The position numbers and the translations under genes are program-made. A model generated the notes under the pieces. It had not been told where the DNA came from, ran no database searches, and was given only the letters and a program-made list of their open reading frames with translations. DNA of 64,000 nt from Canna indica (Eukaryota > Streptophyta > Magnoliopsida > Zingiberales > Cannaceae). Location: positions 3,474,501 to 3,538,500 of the forward strand of contig CP136898.1 of the NCBI GenBank assembly GCA_034359265.1. The letters are read 5' to 3'. Of the stretch, positions 12,001-25,600 are shown piece after piece (position 1 is the first letter of the stretch; the number at the start of each line of letters is the position of its first letter).

Positions 12001-13699
12001 CCCTAATTTTTGTCAACTTTTATTTGCCGTCTCTCTTATTTTCCTTTTTCCTAGGATGTAATAATCTAAATTATTTCCCCATTCCTCTTCTACTATCATT
12101 GATATTTCCTCCATTATTCTTTTAGAATTGAAAAATCAAAGTCTTATGAAAAAGGATGCTTATTCCCTGGGATCATTTGCATTGATAAATGGTAAGGTAC
12201 AGGATGAGAGTTTCACATACAATTACTTGGAAGATCAATGCAAACAGGCAGCCTTACAAAGAAGTTTTAAGGATTTAACCATTTGTTCTCAGATACCCCT
12301 TCCGGGTTACTACCAAAAAGAAAAGAAGTATGGACTTCGCAAATCCACATCGTATAAAGGTAAGCCCCATGACACCCATATACGAATTTTCAAGCGGAAA
12401 CATTCTGATAAAATCCGCAAGTGCAAATGTTTTATTTGCGGGGAGGAAGGACACTTCGCCCGCGATTGCAAAGGCAAACGTGGAAACATTGCACGTGCGG
12501 CGGTTATTGAAAATTTGGATTTAGCAGAAGAATGGGATGTGGTCTCAGTAGACCTAAATGAACCAGACAGTGAAGGTATTTGTTCTTTCTCCGAAGGAGA
12601 GTCAGGGATAGCCACCAAACTCACTATTGAAAATGGTGACTACCCATTTGATACATGATGAGAGGAAGAAGAATTGGATAGTAGCAGTAAATTACCATAC
12701 CTAAAAATGATCTCTTTATGAATTAAGAAATTTAAAAAAATGCACAAGTATGGAAAGTTTACAAACCTGCGCAACTATGCAATGTGCAACCTTGATCTCT
12801 CTGTGAATTAAGAAATTAGAAAAAATGATAACAAGAGTAATGGAAGATATCTCTATTCACACGAATACTACTATAAATCTTGATGTGCCAAAAGAGCATA
12901 TTGTTTTAGAACAACAAAATGTAAACAAGTTGTCTTCTCATGGTAATAGTCACAATGCACACTCAAAAAGATTTGTTAGGCCTAATAATTTTTATCTCAT
13001 GCTGTTATTTAATTCAGCTTCTAAAAGCTTTGGACACTGTCAATTAAGCTACCACCTAGAAAAATACAAACACCCTTTACATTTCCAAGATATTCTGTGA
13101 AGTTCCACCATTCTATTTTGGTGAAGTGGAGAAAAAATCATCATATGCTTTGTTTAGTTGCTTTTTGCATCTGATATGCTTTCCTTCTTTGCAATGTTAA
13201 AATTGACATTAAGCAATAATTATCTCTGATTTTGAATCATATGTGAAAAAATAGGTGGTTTTCTCCTAATTTGGAATTGCTATTTGTTCCAAGCATCACT
13301 CATAGGTTTCTCATCTTGCAGACATGGACACTATACGAATCTAATGAGTTGGAAAAAATTATAGACACATATTTAGCTGATGATTTAGACATTGAGGAGG
13401 CATGCAAGTTCTTAAAGGTTGGGCTTCTATGCACACAAGATGCCTTAAAGCTTCGCCCTTCAATGTCCACTGTGGTCAGAATGCTGACTGGCGAGAGGGA
13501 TGTCCACTTGGAGAAGATCACAATGCCTGGTCTAATTGGTGATTTCATGAACCTCAAAGTTAGAAGCCAGAAAAGCACAAGTGGTGCCCAAATACCCTCC
13601 ATCACATCCTCTGGTCAAGATAGTCTGCCTTCGCCCTTGTCATCAGGAACTACTACCCATGCATCAGTGACCTTCACTTCAATATTAGATGATGACTGA
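9001..13699 (+). CDS. CRPK1-like receptor-like cytoplasmic serine/threonine kinase, six exons
   Basis: Exons inferred from GT-AG borders that keep one frame: 9001-9067, 9275-9390, 9509-9719, 9820-10057, 10291-10441, 13322-13699, giving 386 residues. A short cysteine/basic N-terminus ([12 protein letters not shown]) suggests membrane attachment by acylation; there is no transmembrane segment. The kinase domain is complete: [14 protein letters not shown] lysine, [28 protein letters not shown], and [18 protein letters not shown]. Length and N-terminus match the group of Arabidopsis At1g16670 (cold-responsive protein kinase 1), which acts at the plasma membrane in cold signalling; that function is carried over by family only. 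The last intron is 2.9 kb, far larger than the others, and contains transposon and viral debris in sense orientation. Confidence 0.88.
10640..10820. mobile_element. Truncated hAT-like non-autonomous element in intron 5
   Basis: Repeats of TCGGGTCGGGT and TTCGGGTTA run to a sharp end GTGCTCACCCCTA at 10820, a terminus common to plant hAT-type MITEs. The matching start (TAGGGGTGAGC) is not found upstream, and agatctat just after the end has no partner, so the left end has been lost. Confidence 0.45.
12128..12658 (+). pseudogene. Endogenous pararetrovirus (Caulimoviridae) coat-protein fragment in intron 5
   Basis: A frame of 176 codons holds a lysine-rich stretch and then a CX2CX4HX4C zinc knuckle (about residues 100-113), followed by an acidic tail (residues about 135-158) of the style seen in badnavirus-like coat proteins. 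This zinc-knuckle/acidic-tail order marks the C-terminal part of a caulimovirid coat protein. No protease, reverse transcriptase or movement protein is found around it, and the frame ends at a stop soon after the acidic tail, so this is a dead fragment. It lies in the same direction as the host kinase gene. A retrotransposon gag protein is the main alternative; the acidic tail argues for the viral reading. Confidence 0.7.
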
Positions 13700-15620
13700 A
13701 ACATCATTAAACAAAGAATTCATTTATATACATTAGTTCATGTATATTCCATGTAATATTCTTTGGCCATTCCTTTTTTTTTGTACAATAGAACCTTTTC
13801 CCTGTTTGTGCGGACCTTTATGAGAGCCTTATATAGATAGATCTGAGTATCATACTATCATACAGAACATGAAAACAATCTTCGAGTAAAGATCTGGAGA
13901 TGAATACTCGATTACTCTTTAAGTGGATGAGAATGTTGTTGCCACACAAAGAAACTGTAGTCTTTTCTTGTACATTTATGTAAAGAAATAATGTGTGATA
14001 TCTTTGTCAGGATTGCCAAATAAAATGACAAGTTATCGATTTGAATGCTACTCGATTACTGCCATATTTATTTATGAATATGAATTTAAGATGAACCACT
14101 TATTCTGTGACAATGTGATAGCTTATTTCCAAAGCTAAGAAGAAGAAAAAAGCTGCCTCAGGAATCATGAATCAATACCATCTTTTTTTTTCTATTGCTA
14201 GTGGCTTTAATTCCATTGTTTGTTTATGTTCCAGTGCGCCATCTGCTCTGTGACTGAGAGTGAAGGTCAAGTTAGAAATTTCTGAATGGTGAGTCAATGG
14301 CTAAATGCAATGCACTGCATCTTCTGGATTAATTATTTGGAAACGATTAACCTTTATCAGAGTTGCAATGTTGTTGTTGACCCCGATTTAAAAAGGTAGC
14401 AGAGAAGCTTCCGACCTCTCACAACTGCAATAATTTTGCCTTTTATTATTGTGTTGCATTAATCTTTCTGCTGCCAGTGCCTGGTAGTAAAAGTCTTGGA
14501 GGTGAACTCTATCTTTACCTTTGAAAAGAATAAGTATGATTACGTGTCTTTGGAGAATTTATGTAGATACTGAGACTTTATTTGGTTTGAGAAAATATCT
14601 TAACATATTTTGGTCAGAATCTACACAAGATGCCGTAGATACGTGTCTTTAACCATCATGCCACATTAATTAGTCACTTCACAGTCAAAATTGTTAATCT
14701 TAAAAAAGATTAAGACTAGCTTAGTTATTTAATCAGTGCAAAAACTTGTGAAAATATATTAAATAAGTCCAAAATTTATGTTTGAGGCAACTCATAATGT
14801 TTTGCTTTCAAGTTAAGATAAAACTTAAAGTTAAAAATTATGTTGATGTTTAATCTCATGCCGAAGATATATTAAAATTTATGTTGATTTATAAGGCTCG
14901 AAAAGTATATTTATTATTAATCTCAATTTAAATATTTTAAATAGATCAATAATTTAAATTTAAAAAATGAATGAGTCAATTATTTCATCAAACCGGGCGT
15001 AACAATTGAATCTTCAAATATGGCATGAGTTATGATCATAATCAATTCTCATAAAATTAAAGTGTCATCTTAATATAAAAAGTTGACCAAGCCCCAAGGA
15101 ACAGTTGATCCTTTGACAAATCGATGGAAAGAGGACTCAGCCATAGTTGATGGTTGAAGCTCTGAAAACTTTACAAGACGTGTCTGGAAAATATATTTAA
15201 TGTCGGGATCTCTTTCCTAGATATCCCTTTTGACCAAGTGATGCCTGTCAATCTCATGTCACATTTTTATTTTCCTCGTAAACAGCCAATGAATTAACTT
15301 TCTTTTGAAATTATGATAAGAACTGTTTGCTATAATAATTCGGAACCACTGAATTAGTCTCCTCAATCCAGCCTCACACAAAGTGGATAATTATCAATAT
15401 TATTATTGCTACTGCACAAAGTACAAATTTATCGTGTATATATATATATTACGAAGCTCATGAGAATTTCATTTAATATAAAAACAACATCACATCGATT
15501 AATTAATAATTTTTTAAAATTATGATTAAGAAGCAAAGTGGGACTAAAAGCAAATTAATTTGAGCAGCGAAACTAAAAATTATAAACTTATAGTTGACAT
15601 AAAATTATTTTAACTTTAAA
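13700..15620. other. 3'UTR of the kinase gene and AT-rich spacer
   Basis: The kinase 3'UTR probably ends within the first 300 bases. Beyond it I see only AT-rich spacer, without convincing coding, RNA genes or clear element ends. Confidence 0.5.
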
Positions 15621-15628
15621 GATGGAAG

Positions 15629-16064
15629 TAGGGCGGCCCATTATTCGGTTCACACCGTGAACCGAAAAATCTCGATTCGGTTCGGTTTCAACCGTTGTAG
15701 GTTCGATTCTGTGACACGAACCGAATCAAAATTTGAATTTCGGTTTGGATTCGGATCTCGCAATTCGGGAACCAACCCGAACCTAAAACTGAATTAATTT
15801 TAAAAATAATATATATTTTTAAATTTTTAACCCAGGTAAGTAAATAAGTATTAAATAATTATTTTTAATTTTTAATCGAATTAATTAAAATTTTAATTTT
15901 CGAGTTGAAAACCGAACCGAACCGAATAATTTCGGTTCGGGTTAAATCGGATTATGAATTATTCGGTTCGGATTCGGGTTGAAGTTTGAGTAAAGAAAAA
16001 AAATCGATTTGACCAAATTCGATTCAATTCGGTTCGGTTGAATCGAATCGAACGGACAGCCCTA
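15629..16064. mobile_element. hAT MITE, 436 bp, perfect 8-bp target duplication
   Basis: The element begins TAGGGCGGCCCATTATTCGG and ends GAACGGACAGCCCTA, so the terminal inverted repeats match in the outermost six bases and loosely beyond. It is flanked on both sides by gatggaag (15621-15628 and 16065-16072). The ends are packed with TTCGGTTCGG-type subterminal repeats in both orientations around an AT-rich core. There is no coding capacity. All of this fits a non-autonomous hAT element. Confidence 0.85.
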
Positions 16065-16072
16065 GATGGAAG

Positions 16073-18660
16073 TAGAAATAAATGTAAATTTCAGGATGAA
16101 AGTGAAATATATTAATCTTTCTCTTTGTTCTCTATCTTGGATATAACATAAAAGAAGAAAAACCATCCCAATTATAACTTCATTGCATGCGTGGAAAAAT
16201 AAATTATTTGTCATGTCCTTGAATAGTATTCCAATTCCTTCCATCTCGAGATTCATATTCTTCCTCATCACCAACCTTTTAAGCTGCACTTTTATTAATT
16301 ATTAATTTCTTCAAGCTAGCTGCACTTATATTAATTAATTATTAATTTGGAGCACTCGCTATTTTTTAAAATAAAAATCAAAGCACTTACTATATAATAA
16401 TATCGTCCTGCATGGCGGCTATACTTGAAAATTTATTCTTTGGAACCTGTTTGGTATCTTCGTAAACTCCTGTATAATATTATCATAATATTATAAACTA
16501 TTATAATATTATATGGTGTTTAAAAACTTTTAAAATAGGTATTAACTAATACATAAATTACAAATAGTACTTCATATAGTGTATTAATAATACATCATAT
16601 CATAAGACCTCATCGTTAGGTTGTAAAAAAAAAATTGTTCAAAATTAAATTTTTGAGTAAAAATTCTTAAGTTCGAATTTTGAAAGTGAAAATTTTCAAA
16701 TTTTGAACATAGTATTTTGGATACTCATTTTATCTCCGACTAAAAATTAAAAATAACAAAAATATATAAAAAATAATTCTAATTTGTGAAATATATTTTA
16801 ATGATAAAATATATTATATAATTTTTATATTATATTTATATTGTATATTATATTGTATTATAATTTAATATTTGCTTATTTCATTATTATTATTACTTAG
16901 AGAGTGAAATAAATTTTTGACTATTTCTCTCCTAATTAATTAAATATTCGGCTGGTTTAATTATATATATATATATGGCTGTTTTAATTAGTATTATTAG
17001 TGCTTTATTTTATTTTCAATTGAAGATATTATTAGTACTAAATCTTTTTATGTATTATAGTCCCAATTATTTATTGTGTGAAGATTAATACTGCTTTTAT
17101 ATTTACATTTTGTTAATATTTATGTGTGAATATATATTAATCTTTTAAAATGATAAAATGTACTATATTTATAGATTTTAATATATATATATATATATAT
17201 AACTATTGAAATTAAAATATTAATTTTTTATATGTATATATATTTATCTATATATAAGCAATATCAAAAGATGCCACAATGCCACATGGTATAATCAGAT
17301 GTGGTACTGATTTACTCGATATATTCTATGCTGTGTGGATTCGCACCCCATTGTATGTCTTTCTCTTTTTATTTTTTTATTAAATAAAGAGAGTGAAAGT
17401 TAAAGAGAGAATGACACATGTGAGTGCGAGTCCAGACTCACACCTAGCATGGAAATCACCTATTTACTCGTTATCTAATTCGGAACATTTATTTTGACCG
17501 TTATTTGCATAAATTTATATTTAATTAATCAATACTTATTATTTTATTCATTATTGATTTATTCGTCATAATATTTGGGCCATTCATTTGCATAAATAAT
17601 TAAATATTTATTTTGACTGGTCAATATTTATTATCTAATTTAAAGCATTCATTTATAGTGATCAATTACTAATGTTATCAATTTTAGTTAATGTACGTGT
17701 TCCATTTAATTCTATGCTAAACGACACTTCATTTTTTTAGTTTTAATTAATGTTGTCAAATTAATTTTAAGTAATGATGTCTATTTAATTCTATATTAAA
17801 TGACTCTCTTTTTTGCAATATTATCTATTAATAATATTTTTCATTTCTGTCTTAATTAATGCTGTCCCTTTAATATCTAATTAATGTTGTTGATTTAAAT
17901 CTTTAAGATATTAGTTAAAAATAATTCTTTGATTTGATAGTAAAAAATATTTTAGTAATTTATATCTTAACAACAAACTCATTCTATTAGATTCTACAAA
18001 TGATTTTTTACAAGATATTATTTCCGATTTCTAAAGTTACTTGAACTTTTGTGTAATATACCATAAACTAATTTTATTATTTTATTACTTTTAATTACCT
18101 ATTAGGTCATAAATTTTAATTTTATAATTTTAAGTCTTTTCAAAAATATTCTAATTAATAAATAAATGAAGAGTTCAGTAATTAATTACAATGAATTTAA
18201 TTAATTTATTTTTTCTACATTTATAAATTTATAAATATATGATATTTTATTATTATTCAAAATTATTTAAGTATTGATTTAAAGTATGATTTAACTTAAA
18301 CTAATTATAATAATTTATTATCATGGTTTTAAAAATTATTTTAATTTGAATTATATGTACATATGCCATAAATAAGTAGGAAAGAGAAACATCAATAAAT
18401 TTTAGATTTGCTACGTCACGAAAAACTAACTCACGTGTCATTTTGTAAAGATTGTTTATACACACTAACACACAGGTATTTTATATTGGGTATTAGAATC
18501 ATTACTACCTCCTTTGATTGGAATCCCTATTTAGTACTCGGGACAAATTAGCTTCACACATCATAGGCCTTCAATTCCAATTTGGGTTTCAAATTTCGTC
18601 TGGTCCGGTTTTAGACCGCAAATTATTTCATCTGATGTTATGAACCTGGTTTGCATTTAT
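16073..18660. other. Very AT-rich spacer
   Basis: No gene. The sequence is dominated by A/T tracts and (AT)n runs near 16965-16976 and 17180-17202. An imperfect inverted repeat at about 17322-17452 is listed separately. Confidence 0.5.
17322..17452. repeat. Small imperfect inverted repeat
   Basis: The left arm TCTATGCTGTGTGGATTCGC pairs imperfectly with a right arm containing GCGAGTCCAGACTCACACC and AGCATGGA, around an AT- and GA-rich loop. It resembles a short Stowaway/Mutator-like MITE, but no clean target duplication is seen. Confidence 0.35.
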
Positions 18661-18766
18661 TGCGTTCGAACTTCAAAGAGTGGGCAAAGCAGACTCTTTT
18701 GGGTTTCATGGCCATGGGCTCCGCAGCAGCTCTCCTCGCGAGTCGCGGCGCACGAATCTCTCTCCC

Positions 18767-18774
18767 TATAAAAG
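18767..18774 (+). promoter_or_regulatory. TATA box of the NRAMP gene
   Basis: TATAAAAG sits in a GC-richer block, about 930 bp upstream of the start codon. A first non-coding exon would begin near 18800 and could end at GCCCTCGA|GTAACC (18838), giving a leader intron of about 850 bp. Confidence 0.55.
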
Positions 18775-19695
18775 TATAAAGGCAGGATTTTCATCACCTT
18801 GGCACCTTGCCCGACTTCCTTCAACCTCGCGCCCTCGAGTAACCAAGGTTTATTCAGTTCCGTGCCTCCTTTTTTAATGATTTTTACTGGCTTTTTAACA
18901 AAACAAAGGGTCGCTTCTTTTAATCCGCTTCGCCCGTTTCCCTGGAATGCGCAATACGGCACTACGAGAAAAGACCGATTTTTTATGCAGGAAATCTATA
19001 TCAATGGCGCACTTTGTCTCTTCACTTGATTTTTGATGCTCCGATAGTGCATCTTGCATGTGTGTTGATGGGCTGTGATTGAGTTAAATGGATAAAAATC
19101 TTACCTTTTTTTCTCAGCTCTCGAATATAATAATGTTCTCTCTATTTTCTAGGAAAGTTCTCTTGCTTTGCTTAGCTTATAAATGTTGTTTCTCTTGACG
19201 TGAGATTTAATCTTTTCGTCTTAAATCTGGATTATCTGGTATGGCGCAGAAGTTTTAATTGCGGTGTTTAAATATTATCCGACATATAATATTCTTTTTA
19301 TTTTAAGATTGTGCTCGATTCTTTTTCTGAAACTTATAGTATTGATCGAGATTTGATTCGTTATTCTGTGGCGTCTCTACCGTTCTTTTGGAAAAGGAAA
19401 TATTACTACTAATTTTTATCTGTATGCCCATAATTGTATGCTTATTAGTATTGTCATGTTAGGATGCTAATTGTATGGATTATAGCCATACTGGCAATAA
19501 GGCACATTTTTTTCTTTGTATATAAGAACAAGCACCCATAGAAGCCAGGTGGATCCAAGGAAAATTATTTTTCACCAATATATTGTTTTTACCTCTCACT
19601 ATTATGATAGAATCGGCTGTAAAGAAAGTCTTTAAAAGAAACTGAGAGTTTGTTGATTGATTGTCTTCTGAAGGCAATTGTTAGCAACAGCAGCT

Positions 19696-22600
19696 ATGGA
19701 GGCAAGTTGCCCTCAATCATCACAATTTATTGCGAGCAATGGAAATCGTGGTATATCTGGTGGTACTGGAGCACCTCTTATTGAAAATATTGAGATGGGT
19801 CAGATCATTGTTCCTGAGGTATGTTTTACATGCTGAGAGTTCCTTTCAATTGTGTTTTTCTGTTTGTGCACGATTTTTTTAGTTGTATCAGGGGATGACC
19901 TCTTCCTCCCTAATGAGAAGGGAATGGAAAAAGGGGGTTCTTATTTATTTTTTGTTATTTCTTGATATTAATAACCGGAGTTGTTGTGCCAGTAGACTGG
20001 GCGACGTGCTATGATAAAAATATTTATCTTTCACATGTTTGATTCTGACATAGTACTTATATGGGAAAGTTTGATCAAATAAAAATTTACTATTTACATA
20101 TGTGTGTTTCCTTTTTAGTTTTGATTTTTGCATGATGATGCTTGTCTATTACTGGCCTAACTTCTGTGAACATGTTTTGTAGAGGAAAAGTTGGAAAAAT
20201 TTGTTTGCTTATATGGGTCCAGGATTCCTTGTTTCCATTGCATATATTGATCCCGGAAACTGTAAGTCACTTTCTTTTTTTTATTCTTTGCTATATGCTC
20301 TTTAAATTTCATCATTTTACAAGGTTGAGTTTTCCACAATTAACATTGTTTCACATGCTGTAATAAACAGTCGAGACAGATTTACAGGCAGGTGCACAGT
20401 TTAAGTATGAGGTGAATCTTTTTTGTCCTGTGCTAATTTATTATTTCTTGCTATATTATCAAAGCATTTTCACAACATAACTTAATAATGCTGTTTTTTT
20501 TTCCGACTCTATAATAATGTTCTTTGAAGTCCTTTTTCGACTCTATAATAATGTTTGGTTTCTATTTTTTCAGTTACTCTGGATCATACTTTTAGCTTCC
20601 TGTTCTGCCTTGGTCATTCAGTCCCTTGCAGCCAAGCTAGGTGTTGTCACAGGTCTGTTGACATAAAAAGAAAAACCATTTCTTAACTATTCCTGCATCA
20701 TTATTTCTCTCAAAAGAAACATTCCAAAAACAGGAAAGCATTTAGCTGAGCATTGCAGAGCTGAATATCCAAAGGTTCCTAACTTTATTCTATGGATTCT
20801 GGCTGAACTTGCAGTTGTTGCATGTGATATTCCTGAAGGTACCAAATTTTCAACCCTTATTCTCTTTTTCTATTCATGTAATGAAATTAACATCAGGAAA
20901 ATTGCTAAATATTGGCATGAACTTTCAAGGTTTTAAGAAATATAGTCTTAGCTTGTTTTTTTTATCTAATATGTATACAAACTTAAAAAAATTTAACAAT
21001 TGTGGGCAGTCGTTACTTGACCATCCAATTCTTGATTAGGCTGCTAAGGTAGCATGATAATATGCTTGTTTTTATAGTCACGGATTAGGCTTCTAAGCTA
21101 GCATGATGGCAACTTGGCAAGGACCCCGAGTATAGAAATAAACATGAAATCATGCTAGTAACAGCTTAACAAAGAAGTGAACAACCAAGTGATAGCTGAG
21201 CACAATGTTTGTATACAAATTAGATAAAAATTAAAGGTCAGGTTATATTTGTTAAAATCTTAAAAGTTTAGGCCATATAGCAATATCCCTATTAACATAT
21301 TCTAGTATATAATCTCAATGAACATTTACAGAAACTGCTGAGGCTACCCATTTTAAATGCATGAAAAGTAATAAATTGATTTACTTTAGGGCAGGATTAG
21401 ATGTAAATGAGCTTAACTAAGCTTCTACTGGGATAACATGCTTTAGTCTACATTTTATGAATTGGTGCTCCATACCATCTTAGTATAAACAATAAAACAA
21501 ATTATGGGAATTGTGTTTGATTCGTTATAAGGCAATTTTCAGTTTTGCGGAAGATGGTTGAGAATTTCCGCATGGCATTCTCATTATGTTTTTTCCTTCC
21601 TTAATGTTCTAGCAAACATTCATTTGTTTTGCTCCTTTATATTTCCCAATTGATGTCTTATTGTGGATTATTTCTACAATGAAATAGGAATTGTATAAGC
21701 ACATCAATTTTTTCTATGCTTGCCTGCTCGACTCTTGTAGCAAATAACTCTGTCAGGAACTTATATGTTCACCAGTTGTTTTTTTGCAAATCTCTCCCCA
21801 TTATTTTGTAATTACCAGTTTTCAGGATTTTAGCTTTACTTCTTTGCAGTCATTGGAACAGCTTTTGCTTTGAATATGCTCTTCAAGGTCCCCATATGGT
21901 GTGGTGTTCTTGTCACTGGACTTAGTACTTTGCTCCTGCTATTTCTACAGCAATATGGGGTAAATGGCTTTTTACTAATTTTTTTGGTTTCTTATTTTTC
22001 AAATACATACAAATTTAAAATAAAAGAAGTTTTAACATAAGAGGATGGTCATTGTTAACCTGAAAACTGAGATTGATTTCTACTATGTTTATATATCAAA
22101 TTTACCAATCAAGTGGCCACCAAGAAAGTCAATTCTACATTTTGCTTTTTTGTTACTCGAATAATGCTAGCATGATATTTACAAATGAACATGTTCCCTT
22201 TAAGACTTTAATTAGGTGTGTTCTCAATTCATCTTTAAAATCTTTTTGCAGGTTAGAAAACTCGAATTCTTTATAGCTTTTCTAGTGCTAACAATGGCTG
22301 GCTGTTTCTTTGCGGAACTTGGGTATGCAAAGCCAAAGTCTTCAGAAGTCTTGAAGGGACTTTTTGTCCCTCAGCTTAAAGGACATGGTGCTACTGGTCT
22401 GGCTATTTCACTACTTGGTGCAATGGTGATGCCGTAAGTGTCCATGTATAGATTGACATGGTATCTTATGCTAGGTAGATGATTTTGGGCTCATCATCAA
22501 ATTTGATGCAGGCACAACCTTTTCCTTCATTCAGCGTTGGTGCTCTCCAGGAAAATACCACGCTCAATTCATGGAATCAAAGTGAATCCAAACTCTTGTT

Positions 22601-25600
22601 TCTCATAGCCATTATTTTTTATATTTTTTATGAACCAAATCCAAGGTTATCTAAAAAAACCACAAACTTATGCTTCGGTTCTTGGTGTTGGTGTTGTTTC
22701 TTATGCATTTTAATATTTTATACAAGTCTCAACTATGTTATCAACCTTTTTTTTCTGTTTGCTCTTTGCAGGAGGCATGCACATTTTACACTATTGAAAG
22801 TGCATTTGCTCTTGCAGTGGCCTTTCTCATCAATGTTTCTGTTATTTCTGTAAGTGGTGCAATTTGTAGCTCAGAAAATCTGGATCCCGAAGATCAAAAA
22901 AACTGCAGTGACCTTGACCTCAACAAAGCATCATTTCTGTTGAAGGTATGCAAGAATATCATAATTATCTGGAATATGTGTTGGAAATAAAACACAATCT
23001 TACTTATCTTACAGTTTTATTCTTCCAGAAGTTCTAAACAAAGAAATCTCATTAGTTTTTTGAAGTTCTGGCTTTCAGACTTCCTGGACTAACACTTTTA
23101 GTAATTTTTGACCTGCTAATGGTCAGGCTCTTAGCCCCTTTGACATCTAACTAATTGGTGCAAGGTTTAGGTGCTATTAAAAAAATGAGAGCTTATTCTC
23201 AGCCATCCTAACTTTGTCTTGAATAGAAAATATGTAGAGGAAAGTTGTATTATATATATATTCTTTTAAGCTTTATTAATAAGTTAAAAGGCTATTTTAT
23301 TTGGTTTGATTTACCCTGAAAAATTTCATGATGATGTAGTGACAGATATGATGTACATGCACATCCAGTATGTGAGAGGTAACTTTTTTAGGAATGTTTT
23401 GGTCCTCCAAAATAGTACATCTAGCTTTTGGTAGATAGAACTGTTGTAGTAAGCATTTAGTGTGTTAAAAGTGTCTTTGTCCAAAAGTGTATATACTAAA
23501 TGCACATCTTATGGATTAAGGTGCATATACTTTAATAATTGAGTACCAATTTCCATATTTTAGAAAAAAATTACACTCAAAGTGTAACTTTATCTCTGTC
23601 CAGTAAACATAGTGCTATTCCCCACCACTCAAGAATCTCGTTTTATGCCTTCAGTATAAAGAAATATTTGATGGTGCATAGTACATCTGATTAACTATGT
23701 TCACATGTAAGCTAATTGTTACTGCTTAAATAGATATCTGAACCTTGAATGATCATTACATTTTTTTCACCTCTTTAAGAGGGGCTGGTGATTATTCCTT
23801 GTAGCTCTTGGTTTTATAAGTTGAACTCACTAGAAGTTTGATTTATGTTCCCCTTTTCCAGAATGTCCTTGGAAACTGGAGTTCCAAGCTATTTGCAATT
23901 GCTTTACTGGCATCGGGTCAAAGTTCTACAATAACAGGAACATATGCTGGGCAGTACGTTATGCAGGTTCTTGTTCTTAAGACTTTTCTTCTTAGATAAC
24001 ATATTTTTTCCGCTGCTTTCAGTTTGGGTTTTAGAAAAAAAACAAAAACGAGTAGTTATGAAATAGTCTTTGTTGAAAGTTTTCATGAACAGTTGTTTCT
24101 AAAGCACAAATACAAAATCAGATGCGGCAACTTTGATGAAATTTCTGCAGATCCTTTTTAATATGGATACATGGTTGAGTGAATACTTATATAATTATCA
24201 ACAGTTTTTCTATATAGCAAACCCTTTTACTTTCTACAGTTGGAATTTTTTTGTTCTTTTAAATTTATAAGTTCAAGCTCTTGCTAGGTTTACAGATAAT
24301 ATGCCTCATTTCTGAGGATTGTTCTAGTGTGCTGATTTCTCGAAAATAGTTAGTACAAAAGTGCAAATTGATAACGAGAGATATTAAATACAAAATTGCT
24401 ATGGAACAAGTAATGAGTTTAAGTGTGCATTAAAACTTGCTACTTCAAAGAAGAAAACAGTTTAGGGTTGTATACTTGTATTGGATGCAAGAAAAAAGGT
24501 GTAGGTACATTGCAAATGTCTTTTTACTAGAAAATATAGGTGGTATTAGTTTCAACTCTTTGAGAAAAATGCATAATATGTGTTAAATGAATCTGAATAG
24601 GCCATAAGAAAAGATACAGGACCTGATTCTGTTAGATAAGAAGCTTATTTAACAAATTTTTAAGAGTTAAGAGGATAATATGTAATATAAGAAATCATTT
24701 AAACAGAGTACTTTGACATAAGAAGAAAAGGGATATACTTTGACATGAAAAGGGTGTTGCTGCTAAATATTGTTTATGCGTGTCAATACTAAAAGAATGA
24801 GAAAATTAAATAACTAAATATCTAAGCGTCCAGCTAAGTCGAGAGATTTAACATAGAATATTTAACTGCTTATAGAATGACAAGGCAGCTTGTTCTGAGT
24901 TATCTCTCAAATCTAGCTTTGAGGGAACCAAGTTACAACTGATTATAGGATCTGAAAGTTGTGAAGTTTTCTTCTTTCCGACTTTCCAAACTAATTGTTA
25001 CTTTATTTTTCTCAAAATGATGAAGTTCTCATTGAACCAAGTTTGCCATCAAGCATGAATATCCCCAACTTATGCCTGAGCTATTTTAGAGATGTTCTTT
25101 CTCAGACCTTCCACCAATCTGCAAATTTGGTAGAATTTTGTGATGGGAAGAGATTTACATCAAAACTTCCAAATCTCAAAAGATGAAGACAATTATCCAT
25201 TTGTGGATTGATATCATCTGCATTTGTCTCTCTTTCCAGGGCCTGGTACTTTTGAGTGTGCAAGGAACCCTTAATATTTTGAAATTTCACTTATACTTCA
25301 GAAAACTGTCCATCTGGTCCCTTCACTGAATCTACAAAAGGAATAAAAGAAACCACAGCAGAAGTGTCCACGATTTCTTCAGTAATTTTCTAGATACTTC
25401 TGAAATCCTTGAATTTAAAGATGAACGTAAGTGAGATTTTACCTTTCTGAAGGATGAATGATGCAATTAACTACTTAATACGGTTTTGGACTGCAGACTT
25501 CAGTGTTCTTATTTTCACTGATGTAGAATTTTTATAAGTATAATATTTGAACTGTCTCAAGTTTCCAGTTGGTGCTCACTATATACATGCAACTGTGTTT

